Below are positions 34,209-42,466 of a DNA stretch of 64,000 nucleotides, piece by piece. Every line of letters begins with the position of its first letter. The first letter of the stretch is position 1. Origin of the DNA: Haloferax gibbonsii ATCC 33959 (GTDB lineage Archaea > Halobacteriota > Halobacteria > Halobacteriales > Haloferacaceae); assembly GCF_000336775.1 (NCBI RefSeq), contig NZ_AOLJ01000028.1:120142-184141 (forward strand), given 5' to 3'. The translations under genes were made by a program, and so were the position numbers. A model generated the notes under the pieces. That model had not been told where the DNA came from, ran no database searches, and was given only the letters and a program-made list of their open reading frames with translations.

Positions 34209-34406
34209 CGTCCGAACGGAGCGCGAGCGGAGATATAAACGTGGTGCGGGAAACCGGCAGTTGATAACGAAATCACCACCCCTCGAAACCCGACGCGGAA
34301 GCGCAACCGACATTGGCACCGGGCCGCTAGCTGCGGTAACTCGACCGCTTCGCGGAGACGCGCGGCGGTCTCTCACCATGAGCCGACGAGACGCTATCGA
34401 GACACC

Positions 34407-35471
34407 ATGAAACGACGCGACGCCATCAAGACGCTCGGAATCGGTGCTATCGCCGCCACCGCGGGGTGTCTCGGCGGGTTCGAACGGCAGTCGGCGTGGC
34501 GCGACCCGCCGCTCGTCGAGGACCGTCCGGCCGCGGTCTACCTGCCCGCCATCACCGAGGGGATGAAGATGTACGGGAAGACGACGGCCGGCCCGTACGG
34601 CGTCGCGCTCACCTACTCGTACCCCCACCGCTTCTGGACCGCCGCCGGTTCGGAACTCGGGAAGACCGTCGTCGAGGCCGACGACTCGATTCACCTCATG
34701 GCGTCGCTGTGGGACGCCGAGACGGGGACCGTCCTCCCGCTGGACGCCGGCGTCTCCATCGAAATTCTCCGCGACGGCGACCTCGTGAGCGAGGAGGTCG
34801 CCTACCCGATGCTCTCCCAGCAGATGGGGATGCACTACGGCTCGAACTACGTCCTCGACGGCGAGGGCGACTACGAGGCCCGCGTGCACGTCGGCGGCAC
34901 CTCGCTTTCCCGAACCGGCTCGTTCGCCGGGCGGTTCGACGCGGCCGAGACGGCGACGTTCGAGTTCGCCTTCGAGACGGACGACCTCTACGACGTGGAA
35001 CTGCGTCGGCTCGGCGACGAGGCCGGGTCGCGCGGCGCGGTCCCCGCGATGGAGATGATGGGCGTCCCGACCGGGAAAGCGCCCGCCGTCGACGACCTCC
35101 CCGGTCGCCACCTCGGCCGACGGACGAGCGCCGACGCCCTGTTCGACGCCCTCGTCGTCGACGACGGTTCCCGGTTCGGCGTCGACGGCTCGTACCTCTA
35201 CGTCTCGGCGCGGACCCCGTACAACGAGTTCGTCCTGCCGATGATGGGCGTCAGAGCCACGCTCGAACGCGGCGGAACCGCGGTGCTCGACGGGGCGCGA
35301 CTCGACCGGACGCTCGACCCCGACCTCAGTTACCACTACGGCGCGGGGGTCGAGGGCGTCGAATCCGGCGACGCGCTGACGCTCTCGGTGGACGTGCCGC
35401 CGCAGGTCGCTCGCCACGACGGCTACGAGACGGCGTTCATGGAGTTCGAATCGATGCGGTTCGACGTCTGA
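34407..35471 (+). CDS. Tat lipoprotein with P19/Tp34-like metal-binding domains
   Basis: The 354-residue protein starts MKRRDAIKTLGIGAIAATAGCLGG, a twin-arginine signal with lipobox Cys near residue 21. Two stretches, PMLSQQMGMHYGSNYVLDGE and LSYHYGAGVEGVESGDALTL, match the HYGAN-type block of the P19/Tp34 periplasmic iron- and copper-binding family. Met and His residues (GMKMYGKT, MGMHYG) are plausible ligands. It is probably a metal-binding lipoprotein on the outside of the membrane. The zinc-finger membrane protein, a polytopic protein and a P1B ATPase follow on the same strand, suggesting joint metal handling. Confidence 0.65.
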   Translation: MKRRDAIKTLGIGAIAATAGCLGGFERQSAWRDPPLVEDRPAAVYLPAITEGMKMYGKTTAGPYGVALTYSYPHRFWTAAGSELGKTVVEADDSIHLMASLWDAETGTVLPLDAGVSIEILRDGDLVSEEVAYPMLSQQMGMHYGSNYVLDGEGDYEARVHVGGTSLSRTGSFAGRFDAAETATFEFAFETDDLYDVELRRLGDEAGSRGAVPAMEMMGVPTGKAPAVDDLPGRHLGRRTSADALFDALVVDDGSRFGVDGSYLYVSARTPYNEFVLPMMGVRATLERGGTAVLDGARLDRTLDPDLSYHYGAGVEGVESGDALTLSVDVPPQVARHDGYETAFMEFESMRFDV

Positions 35472-35615
35472 GGCGTCGCCCCGCCGCCGTCGTGCGTCTC
35501 GCGCCTCGCACTCGCGACCCGCCGCCGGCTCCGTCCCCGTTCGATGCCAACGGCGCGAACACCCGCGATAGAAACGTTCAGAAGCCACCCTCCCCGAACT
35601 TCGAGTGACTATCGG

Positions 35616-35873
35616 ATGACCACGGACACCGACGCGACGCGCGACCGCCACACCTGCACAGCGTGCGGCGAGGCGTATCCGACCGAGCGACTGCTGGTCC
35701 TCCACCGGGGCGCGAGACACCCCGACGACCTCGACGCCGAGGAGGTCGAGGCGTACCGCGAGGCGTACTACGAGGAGGAAGACGAACTCAAGTCGTTCCG
35801 CATCCGCGCGCTCGGCGTCCTCGTCCTGCTGTACTTCGGCTTCCTCATGCTGTTTATCGTCTTCGCATCATGA
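35616..35873 (+). CDS. Small C2H2 zinc-finger protein with one membrane helix
   Basis: ATG 35616 gives 85 residues. CTACGEAYPTERLLVLHRGA then RH forms C-x2-C-x12-H-x4-H, a C2H2 zinc finger. A charged linker (DDLDAEEVEAYREAYYEEED) precedes the C-terminal helix ALGVLVLLYFGFLMLFIVFA. Its TGA overlaps the ATG of the next gene, so the two are translationally coupled. A finger tethered to the membrane could sense metal or bind nucleic acid or a partner. The function is unknown. Confidence 0.75.
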   Translation: MTTDTDATRDRHTCTACGEAYPTERLLVLHRGARHPDDLDAEEVEAYREAYYEEEDELKSFRIRALGVLVLLYFGFLMLFIVFAS

Positions 35874-37279
35874 CCCGACTCCGACACCTCTCCCTCAGAC
35901 GATTCGGTCTCGGTCTCCTACTGGCGAGCCTCCTGTCGCTTCTCTCCGACCCGGCGGCCGCGAGCAACGCCGCGGTCGGCCTCGCGGGCGCGTCGGAGGA
36001 CAACCTCGCGGTCCCGCAGTGGCTCTATCTCGCCACCGGCGGCGCGACCGTCGGGGCCTCCGCGCTCCTCGCCAGCTTCGTCACCGACCGCCGGTTCATC
36101 GAGCGCGTCCACCTGTGGCAGACCGGGTCCGAAGCGGGCGTCTCAGACAGCGTCCTGCGCGCCCTCCGGGTCGCGGGTGGCGTCCTCGGCCTCGCGCTCC
36201 TCGCGCTCGTGGTCTATCTCGGCTACACCGGCCCGCAGGTTCCGACCGTCAGCTTCGCCGTTATCGTCGTCTTCGCGGGGCTCCGGGCCGGATACACGAT
36301 GTTCTCGTACCTCGTGACAGACACGTGGCGCGCGCTGAACCCGTGGCGAACCGTCGTCTCGGCGGTTCCGAACGGGTTCGTCTCGTATCCCGAGCGACTC
36401 GGTCGCTGGCCGGCGGTGGCTGGGATTCTCGCGCTCGTCTGGGTCGAGACCGCGACCGACGTCACGACCCGTCCGTCGGTTCTCGCGACCGCGCTCGTCG
36501 CCTACTCGGTCGTCACGCTCGCCGGCGCGGTCGCCGTCGGCGCGGACGCGTGGTTCGACAAGGTCGACCCCGTCTCCGTCTTCCTGCACTTCTACGGCCG
36601 CGTCGCACCGATTCGCCTCGACGACGACGGACTCTCTTTCCGCCTCCCGGGGATGCGACTCGTCACCGACGACGACCTGACGGACCTCGGCGACGTGGCC
36701 GTCGCGGTCGTCCTCGTCTGGGAACTCACGTTCAGCGGCTTCGTCACGACCGAGCAGGGCGCGGCGGCCGTTCGGGCGCTCGCGGGCGTCGGGCTTCCGC
36801 CGCTTGTCGTCTACGGACTGCTCTACCTCGGCGGCTTCGCGGTCTTCCTCGGCCTTTACGTCCTCGCGGCGCGGGTGACCGCCCGCCGCATCGACACCTT
36901 CGAGACGCCGCTCGACCTCGCGGTCAAATTCGCGCCCTCGCTGCTCGCTATCGCCGCCGGCTATCACCTCGCGCACTACGTCGGCTTCTTCGTCTCGCTG
37001 TCGCCGATGTTGGTGGCGGCGTTGTCGTCGCCGCTGTCGTCGCCGGCGAACCCGGTCGTCCTCACGCTCCCCGCGTGGTTCGGCGGGCTGAACGTCGCGT
37101 TCGTCCTCGTCGGCCACCTGCTCGCGGTGTGGGTGGCGCACTCGCAGGCCTATCGGACGTTTCCCAGCCGACTGCAGGCCGTCCGAAGCCAGTTTCCCTT
37201 CGTCGCCGTGATGATTCTCTACACGGTTCTCAGCCTGTGGCTCATCTCGCTGCCGACCGCGAGCCCGCCGTTCCTCTAA
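35870..37279 (+). CDS. Polytopic membrane protein of unknown function
   Basis: ATG 35870 overlaps the previous stop and gives 469 residues. There is a signal-anchor-like start (LRRFGLGLLLASLLSLLSD) and about eleven further hydrophobic helices. A soluble-looking loop with HFYGRVAPIRLDDDGLSFRL sits near the middle. GYHLAHYVGFFVSL near residue 365 has two His residues inside or beside a membrane helix, as seen in metal or haem transport proteins, and WFGGLNVAFVLVGHLLAVWV adds another. The family is not recognised. Coupling with the zinc-finger gene and proximity to a P1B ATPase suggest metal transport, as inference. Confidence 0.7.
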   Translation: MTRLRHLSLRRFGLGLLLASLLSLLSDPAAASNAAVGLAGASEDNLAVPQWLYLATGGATVGASALLASFVTDRRFIERVHLWQTGSEAGVSDSVLRALRVAGGVLGLALLALVVYLGYTGPQVPTVSFAVIVVFAGLRAGYTMFSYLVTDTWRALNPWRTVVSAVPNGFVSYPERLGRWPAVAGILALVWVETATDVTTRPSVLATALVAYSVVTLAGAVAVGADAWFDKVDPVSVFLHFYGRVAPIRLDDDGLSFRLPGMRLVTDDDLTDLGDVAVAVVLVWELTFSGFVTTEQGAAAVRALAGVGLPPLVVYGLLYLGGFAVFLGLYVLAARVTARRIDTFETPLDLAVKFAPSLLAIAAGYHLAHYVGFFVSLSPMLVAALSSPLSSPANPVVLTLPAWFGGLNVAFVLVGHLLAVWVAHSQAYRTFPSRLQAVRSQFPFVAVMILYTVLSLWLISLPTASPPFL

Positions 37280-37283
37280 TTAT

Positions 37284-37304
37284 TAACTCAAACCGATTGA
37301 GTTA
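37284..37304. promoter_or_regulatory. Perfect palindrome TAACTCAA-N5-TTGAGTTA upstream of the P1B ATPase
   Basis: Eight-base arms separated by ACCGA, starting five bases after the upstream stop codon and 71 bases before ATG 37375. The symmetry and AT-rich setting fit an operator for a metal-responsive regulator of the ArsR type. No such regulator is adjacent. Confidence 0.6.
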
Positions 37305-37335
37305 TGAAATCACAACAGTAGAACCCCGATTTCTA

Positions 37336-37356
37336 ACAGGTGAATTATTAACCTGT
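37336..37356. promoter_or_regulatory. Second inverted repeat ACAGGT-N9-ACCTGT with TATA-like core
   Basis: ACAGGT and ACCTGT flank GAATTATTA, which contains the best TATA-like segment before ATG 37375 (about 30 bases away). An operator that straddles the TATA box would block TBP/TFB when occupied. Confidence 0.55.
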
Positions 37357-37374
37357 CCCTGACTACTGCCGAGT

Positions 37375-40032
37375 ATGAGCGAACACGACGGACGCGAGCC
37401 CGCCCCCGACGAGGCGGACGCGTCCACTACCCCGCCAGACGGCGACGGATGCGGGTGCGACGACGCCTGCGGGGTCGAGGGTGCGTCGGAGTCGAGCGCG
37501 GCCGGCGAGACCGGGGGCGACGACTCCGCCGGTGGGCCCGCCGATTCGACCCGCGCGGAGTTCGGCGTCCCGGACATGGACTGCGCCTCCTGTGCGAACA
37601 AGGTCGAATCGAGCGTCCGGAAAATCGACGGCGTCGGCGACATCGACCCGCGGGTGACGACCGGCCGACTCGTCGTCGAGTACGACCCCGACCGGACTAC
37701 GCCCGACGACATCCGGGGCAACATCGAGGGCGCGGGGTACGCCGTCGAGGACGCCCCGTCGACCCGCGAGGTCTCGTTCACCGTTCCGGACATGGACTGC
37801 GCCTCCTGCGCCGGAAAGGTCGAAAACGCCCTCCGCGGCGCGCCGGGCGTGCTGTCGTACGAGACGCGCCCGACGACCGGGACCGCCGTCGTCACGCTCG
37901 CGGCCGACGCGGACCTCGATTCGGTCGTCTCGGCCATCGAAGCCGCCGGCTACGAGGTCACCGGAACCGACGCCGACGGGGCGGACACCGACGCCGACGC
38001 TGACGCCGGCGGGGACCGCGAGAGCGTCTGGCGTAGCACGCGCGCGGTGAAAACGTGGATAAGCGGCGGCTTCCTCGCGGCGGGCATCGCCGCCGAGTAC
38101 CTGCTCGGGCTGGAACTCGTCGTCGCGAGCGTCCTCGGCGTCTCGTTCACGGTCGCCGAACTGCTCTACATTCTCGGGGCCGCGCTCGGCGGGCAGGCCA
38201 TTCTCCGCAACGGCTACTACTCGGCGAAGAACCGCAGTCTCGACATCGACTTCCTGATGTCGGCGGCGATTCTCAGCGCCGTGACCGCGAGTCTCATCTC
38301 CGGGCCGACGAGCCTCTACTTCGAGGCCGCGACGCTCGCGTTCCTCTTCAGCGTCTCCGAACTGCTCGAACGCTACTCGATGGACCGCACGCGCGACTCC
38401 CTCCGAGAGCTGATGGACCTCTCGCCCGACGAGGCGACGGTCCTCCGAGACGGCGTGGAGACGGTCGTTCCCGTCGAAGAACTCGACATCGGCGACGTGG
38501 TCGCCGTCAAGCCCGGCGAGAAGATTCCCGTCGACGGGACGGTCGTCGCGGGCGACAGCGCGGTCAATCAGGCTCCCATCACCGGCGAGTCCGTCCCGGT
38601 CGACAAGGCCGAGGGCGACGAGGTGTTCGCGGGCACCGTCAACGAGGCGGGCTACCTCGAAGTCCGCGTCGAGTCCGCCGCGGGCGACGACACCCTCTCG
38701 CGCATCGTCTCGATGGTCGAGGACGCGCAGGCCAACAAGACCGAACGCGAGCAGTTCGTCGAGCGCTTCTCGTCGTACTACACTCCCGTCATGGTCGTCG
38801 TCGCGGTCGCGGTCGCGGCGATACCGCCCCTCGCGTTCGGCCTCGACTGGGTGACGTGGTTCGTCTACGGCATCACGATGCTCGTGCTCGCCTGTCCCTG
38901 CGCGTTCGTCATCTCGACGCCCGTCTCGGTCGTCTCGGGCATCACGTCGGCCGCGAAAAACGGCGTGCTCATCAAGGGCGGCACGCACCTCGAAGCGATG
39001 GGCTCGGTCGAGGCCATCGCCGTGGACAAGACGGGCACGCTCACGAAGGGCGAACTCACCGTCACCGACGTGGTCCCGCTCGACGGGAACTCCGAAGAGG
39101 ACGTGCTGCGGTGCGCGCGCGGCCTCGAATCCCGGAGCGAACACCCCATCGGCGAGGCCATCGTCTCCCACGCCGAAGGCACGGGCGTCGCCGCCCGCGA
39201 GGTCGACGACTTCGAGAGCGTCACCGGCAAGGGCGTCCGCGCCGACCTCGACGGCGTCCCGCACTTCGCCGGCAAGCCCGGCTTCTTCGAGGAGCTCGGA
39301 TTCGACCTCGAACACGTCCACGTCACCGGCCCCGGCGAGGAGCTTTCGGCGGAGGTCCGACAGCTCTGTGACCGCCACGGCTGTCTCAACCTCGTCGAGG
39401 ACACGATTCCGCGACTCCAGTCGGAGGGCAAGACGGTCGTCCTCGTCGGGACCGAAGACGCCCTCGAAGGCGTCGTCGCCGTCGCCGACGAGGTCCGCCC
39501 GGACGCCCGCGAGACGGTCGCGAAGCTCCGCGAGGCCGGCCTCTCGGTCGTCATGCTCACCGGCGACAACGAGGGGACCGCCCGCGCCATCGCCGAGCAG
39601 GTCGGCGTCGACGACTTCCGCGCGGGGCTCCTCCCGGAGGACAAGGTCGCGGCCGTCGAGGGCCTCCTCGACGAGTACGGCTCGGTCGCCATGGTCGGCG
39701 ACGGCATCAACGACGCCCCGGCGCTCGCCACGGCCACCGTCGGCGTCGCCATGGGCGCGGCCGGCACCGACACCGCCCTCGAAACGGCCGACATCGCCCT
39801 CATGGCCGACGACCTCTCGAAGCTCCCGTACCTCTACGAACTCTCCCACCGCGCGAACGGCGTCATCCGGCAGAACATCTGGGCGTCGCTCGCCATCAAG
39901 GCCGTCCTCGCGGTCGGCGTGCCCTTCGGCTACGTCTCGGTCGCGCTCGCGGTCCTCGCGGGCGACGCCGGGATGACCATGGGCGTGACGGGCAACGCGA
40001 TGCGGCTCGCCCGGATTCGCCCGAACGAGTGA
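37375..40032 (+). CDS. P1B-type heavy-metal-translocating ATPase, zinc/cadmium-like
   Basis: The 885-residue pump has a Cys-rich tip (DGCGCDDACG, about residues 23-32), then two HMA domains with MDCASC at roughly residues 67-72 and 140-145. Eight membrane helices follow. The CPC motif lies in LACPCAFVIS near residue 507, the phosphorylation site is DKTGTLTKG near 551, and the hinge is MVGDGINDAPALATA. The MDC-type HMA motif, the Lys in NIWASLAIKAVLAV and the Asp in AVLAGDAGMTMG of the last helix fit the ZntA (P1B-2) group more than the copper group. It should export Zn, Cd or Pb using ATP. Two palindromes precede it. Confidence 0.92.
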   Translation: MSEHDGREPAPDEADASTTPPDGDGCGCDDACGVEGASESSAAGETGGDDSAGGPADSTRAEFGVPDMDCASCANKVESSVRKIDGVGDIDPRVTTGRLVVEYDPDRTTPDDIRGNIEGAGYAVEDAPSTREVSFTVPDMDCASCAGKVENALRGAPGVLSYETRPTTGTAVVTLAADADLDSVVSAIEAAGYEVTGTDADGADTDADADAGGDRESVWRSTRAVKTWISGGFLAAGIAAEYLLGLELVVASVLGVSFTVAELLYILGAALGGQAILRNGYYSAKNRSLDIDFLMSAAILSAVTASLISGPTSLYFEAATLAFLFSVSELLERYSMDRTRDSLRELMDLSPDEATVLRDGVETVVPVEELDIGDVVAVKPGEKIPVDGTVVAGDSAVNQAPITGESVPVDKAEGDEVFAGTVNEAGYLEVRVESAAGDDTLSRIVSMVEDAQANKTEREQFVERFSSYYTPVMVVVAVAVAAIPPLAFGLDWVTWFVYGITMLVLACPCAFVISTPVSVVSGITSAAKNGVLIKGGTHLEAMGSVEAIAVDKTGTLTKGELTVTDVVPLDGNSEEDVLRCARGLESRSEHPIGEAIVSHAEGTGVAAREVDDFESVTGKGVRADLDGVPHFAGKPGFFEELGFDLEHVHVTGPGEELSAEVRQLCDRHGCLNLVEDTIPRLQSEGKTVVLVGTEDALEGVVAVADEVRPDARETVAKLREAGLSVVMLTGDNEGTARAIAEQVGVDDFRAGLLPEDKVAAVEGLLDEYGSVAMVGDGINDAPALATATVGVAMGAAGTDTALETADIALMADDLSKLPYLYELSHRANGVIRQNIWASLAIKAVLAVGVPFGYVSVALAVLAGDAGMTMGVTGNAMRLARIRPNE

Positions 40033-40197
40033 GGTTCACGGGGCTCGTCACCTCTCACTTCCAGACTTTCGCTCTCTCGCGGCCCGATTCGCGCATCCGT
40101 GTTACTTAGTGGCGTGACACCATCAACGCGTCCGCAATTCTTGCCGCATGGGAACCGGCTGGCTCGGTTTTACCGACGCCGCGCGTCATAAGTTGGC

Positions 40198-40653
40198 ATG
40201 GGAGACGACGAGCGGACGCCACGCCGAGACGCGACCGACCGACCGACGCGGAGTCGGGATACCCGCGACACCGGCCGCACACGGAGACGGTTCATCTGGC
40301 TCACCGGGACCGCCGCGATGGCCGGATTGGCCGGTTGTTCCGGCGGCGGTGGCGGCGCGACCGAGACGACGACGGCGACCGCGACCACGACGCAGTCGTC
40401 GGGGTCGACCGGGGGCGTTCCCGAGGCGTACGCGACCGCCACGTCCCTCGACGGCACCCAGCGCAACCCCGACAGCCTCTCGTCGCAGGAGGCCGTCTCG
40501 TACCAAGACGAGCCGAAAGACGGCAAGCAGTGTTCGACCTGCCGGTACTACATCGAGGACAAAAACGGGGACGGCGTGGGCGCGTGCGCCATCGTCGCGG
40601 GCGAAGTCGCTCCCGAGGGGTACTGCGTCTCCTACGTCGAATACGAGGGGTAA
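40198..40653 (+). CDS. Tat-exported lipoprotein with a high-potential iron-sulfur (HiPIP) domain
   Basis: The 151-residue protein has TRRRFIWLTGTAAMAGLAGC, a twin-arginine signal plus lipobox, then a Ser/Thr/Gly-rich linker. The last 60 residues, SYQDEPKDGKQCSTCRYYIE and GACAIVAGEVAPEGYCVSYV, match HiPIP proteins with four Cys that hold a 4Fe-4S cluster. HiPIPs are small electron carriers, here anchored outside the membrane. Tat export fits a cofactor loaded before transport. ATG 40198 is followed by a long basic leader of about 25 residues before the RRR motif. No redox partner is adjacent. Confidence 0.88.
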   Translation: MGDDERTPRRDATDRPTRSRDTRDTGRTRRRFIWLTGTAAMAGLAGCSGGGGGATETTTATATTTQSSGSTGGVPEAYATATSLDGTQRNPDSLSSQEAVSYQDEPKDGKQCSTCRYYIEDKNGDGVGACAIVAGEVAPEGYCVSYVEYEG

Positions 40654-40674
40654 CGCTCCGAACCGCGGTCGCGG

Positions 40675-41133
40675 TCAGGAGTCGTCGCCCGTCGGCCCGA
40701 CGGCGCTCTGAATCCGACAGCGGATGGACTCCTCGACGCCGTCGCGCTCGACCGGAATCACCCACTTCTCGCCGCAGCCGAGGACGGTCACCATCTCGCC
40801 GTCCTGTCGGTGTTTCACCGAGACGAACACCTCGCCGCGCTCGGGGTCGTAGTCGACGAGTTCGACGAGCACGTCCTCGCCGGCGATGAGGAGGTTCTTC
40901 GCGCCGTCCAACTCGGTGACGTAGGACTCGGTGTTTCCGGCCGGGTCGGTGACGAACAGTTCGACGACCGGCACGTCCTCCCCGTCGGGGTAGCTCGCGT
41001 CGACTTCGAGCGCCCCGTCTTCGAGCCGGATGCCGTGTATCTCGACGAGCGACGCCGCGACGCCGAAGGTGTCAGCGACCTGCTGACGGAGGTCCCCCAA
41101 CGGGATTCGAACCGACTCTCGAATCGTTCCCAT
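40675..41133 (-). CDS. Conserved haloarchaeal hypothetical protein
   Basis: ATG 41133 gives 152 residues. MGTIRESVRIPLGDLRQQVA is followed by VASYPDGEDVP-like acidic strands and AGNTESYVTELDGAKNLLIA, with a C-terminal VTVLGCGEKWVIPVERDGVE and one Cys. It looks like an all-beta protein, without signal peptide or membrane helix. I do not recognise a catalytic motif. It converges with the HiPIP gene and is followed upstream on the same strand by the nuclease-like gene, 38 bases away, so the two may share a transcript. Confidence 0.65.
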   Translation of the reverse strand: MGTIRESVRIPLGDLRQQVADTFGVAASLVEIHGIRLEDGALEVDASYPDGEDVPVVELFVTDPAGNTESYVTELDGAKNLLIAGEDVLVELVDYDPERGEVFVSVKHRQDGEMVTVLGCGEKWVIPVERDGVEESIRCRIQSAVGPTGDDS

Positions 41134-41171
41134 GCCCGCCCCTACGAACGGGGGGTGTATGAGCGTGTCCG

Positions 41172-41744
41172 CTAGTCGTCGCCCCAGAGGGCGTCCGCGA
41201 GGCGCGACCCCGACGGAACGGCCTCGCGGAAGGGGACCGAGTCGAACGCGAGCGGCCCGTTGAGCGAGAGAAAGCCGAGTTCGCCCTCGGACGCGCGGTC
41301 GAGGTTGGTCAGGAAGGCCACCTTTCGGACCGCCTCGACGCCCTCGACGGTCGCGTCGGGGTCGACCGACTCGTACAGGGCGGCGTGTTCCCGGACGTGT
41401 TCGACGCAGCGTCTCGTCGGCGCGAACAGCAACAGCGCGTGGACGCCCGGCCCCTCGCGGCCGAGTTTCGTCCGGATGGCGTGCTCGTCGTCCTTGTAGA
41501 AGTAGCGCTCCATGCGGCGGTACTGGCGGAGTATCTCGTTCGCGCCGGTGGCGTGGCGGACGGCGGCGTCGGCCTTGAGTTCGATGAGGTAGTCGACCGG
41601 TTCGGGCGTCCGAACCCGGACGTACACGTCGGCGACGCCGCGGTTCCCGTAGTGGTCGTACGGCTCTTCGAGGTGAATCTCCACGTCGTCGAAGGCCGCC
41701 CGGAAGTGCTCGACCACCCGCGTCGCCAACTCGTCCTCGCGCAT
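41172..41744 (-). CDS. PD-(D/E)XK nuclease-like protein
   Basis: ATG 41744 gives 190 residues. The core NRGVADVYVRVRTPEPVDYL followed by IELKADAAVRHATGANEILR provides Asp then Glu-x-Lys, the acidic triad spacing of the PD-(D/E)XK superfamily, with a helix (QYRRMERYFYKDD) next. No methylase, helicase or other restriction partner lies nearby. It could be a DNA repair nuclease, a Holliday-junction or mobile-element relative, or an inactive member. The frame extending to 41990 overlaps a divergent promoter region and is rejected. Confidence 0.6.
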   Translation of the reverse strand: MREDELATRVVEHFRAAFDDVEIHLEEPYDHYGNRGVADVYVRVRTPEPVDYLIELKADAAVRHATGANEILRQYRRMERYFYKDDEHAIRTKLGREGPGVHALLLFAPTRRCVEHVREHAALYESVDPDATVEGVEAVRKVAFLTNLDRASEGELGFLSLNGPLAFDSVPFREAVPSGSRLADALWGDD

Positions 41745-41853
41745 CTGTCGGTCGAGACGAGGCGGCCGTCGGGGAAATGTCCCGCGGTTCGCCCGGCGCG
41801 ACTCGGCACATCGGAAAACACATACCGTCGGCGTTCGGTTGGGAAATCGACAT

Positions 41854-42465
41854 ATGTCCCTGCCGACCCGCAGACAGGTCCTCCAGGCTGGCGGCGCGTC
41901 CCTTGTCGCCGCGCTCGCCGGGTGTTCCGGCGAGGGGTCCAGTTCCAGTTTAGACGAGCCACGCGGTCCCTCCCCGGACGCGCTCGTCACCGACTACGAC
42001 GCCCTGACAGTTCGCAACGACGCCGAGACCGGCATCTTCCGGGACGCCGCCCGGGAAGACGAGGACACGGGGTCGTCGTATCTCGACGATTTCCTCGTCA
42101 CCACCGACGAGGAGCGCGAGAACGTCGCCGTCGCAGCCGAACCCGACGGCATCGACGAGGCCCGCGCGTTCATCGACGAGACGGAGTTCGACGCGCAGAC
42201 GCTCGTCATCACCCAGCACCGGACGGACGCCTGCCACCGCGTGAAACTGCTGTACGTCACGCACCCTCCGGACAGCGCCGTCCACCTCGACTTCTGTCAC
42301 CCGCTCCGCCCGGCCTCGGTCGAGTGTTCCGTCGACGACCGCCACGTCGTCGCCTCGCTGGTGCGACTGCCCTACTCGTCGAAGGGCGAGTCGAGTTGGG
42401 GACACGGCGGCGGAAGCAGTTGTCGCCTCCCACCGTCGCTCCGAACCGAGACGGAGGACGCCTGA
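41854..42465 (+). CDS. Tat lipoprotein of unknown function
   Basis: ATG 41854 gives 203 residues. PTRRQVLQAGGASLVAALAGC is a twin-arginine signal with lipobox Cys at residue 24. The mature domain has a beta-rich centre (DAQTLVITQHRTDACHRVKL, DFCHPLRPASVECSVDDRHV) with Cys residues that could pair. The His- and Gly-rich end (SSWGHGGGSSC) might bind metal. I do not recognise the family. The TGA ends two bases before the next lipoprotein gene, so they form an operon. Confidence 0.75.
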   Translation: MSLPTRRQVLQAGGASLVAALAGCSGEGSSSSLDEPRGPSPDALVTDYDALTVRNDAETGIFRDAAREDEDTGSSYLDDFLVTTDEERENVAVAAEPDGIDEARAFIDETEFDAQTLVITQHRTDACHRVKLLYVTHPPDSAVHLDFCHPLRPASVECSVDDRHVVASLVRLPYSSKGESSWGHGGGSSCRLPPSLRTETEDA

Positions 42466-42466
42466 G

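Noticed and set aside
32553..35720. A 1055-residue minus-strand frame spanning the kinase and beyond
   Set aside because: Only the first part is the histidine kinase (32553-34208). The upstream half is antisense to the P19-like lipoprotein gene and reads as a GC-rich shadow with Arg/Val/Glu bias.
41744..41990. N-terminal extension of the nuclease-like protein
   Set aside because: It would run antisense through the promoter and Tat signal of the lipoprotein gene at 41854 and has no conserved motif.
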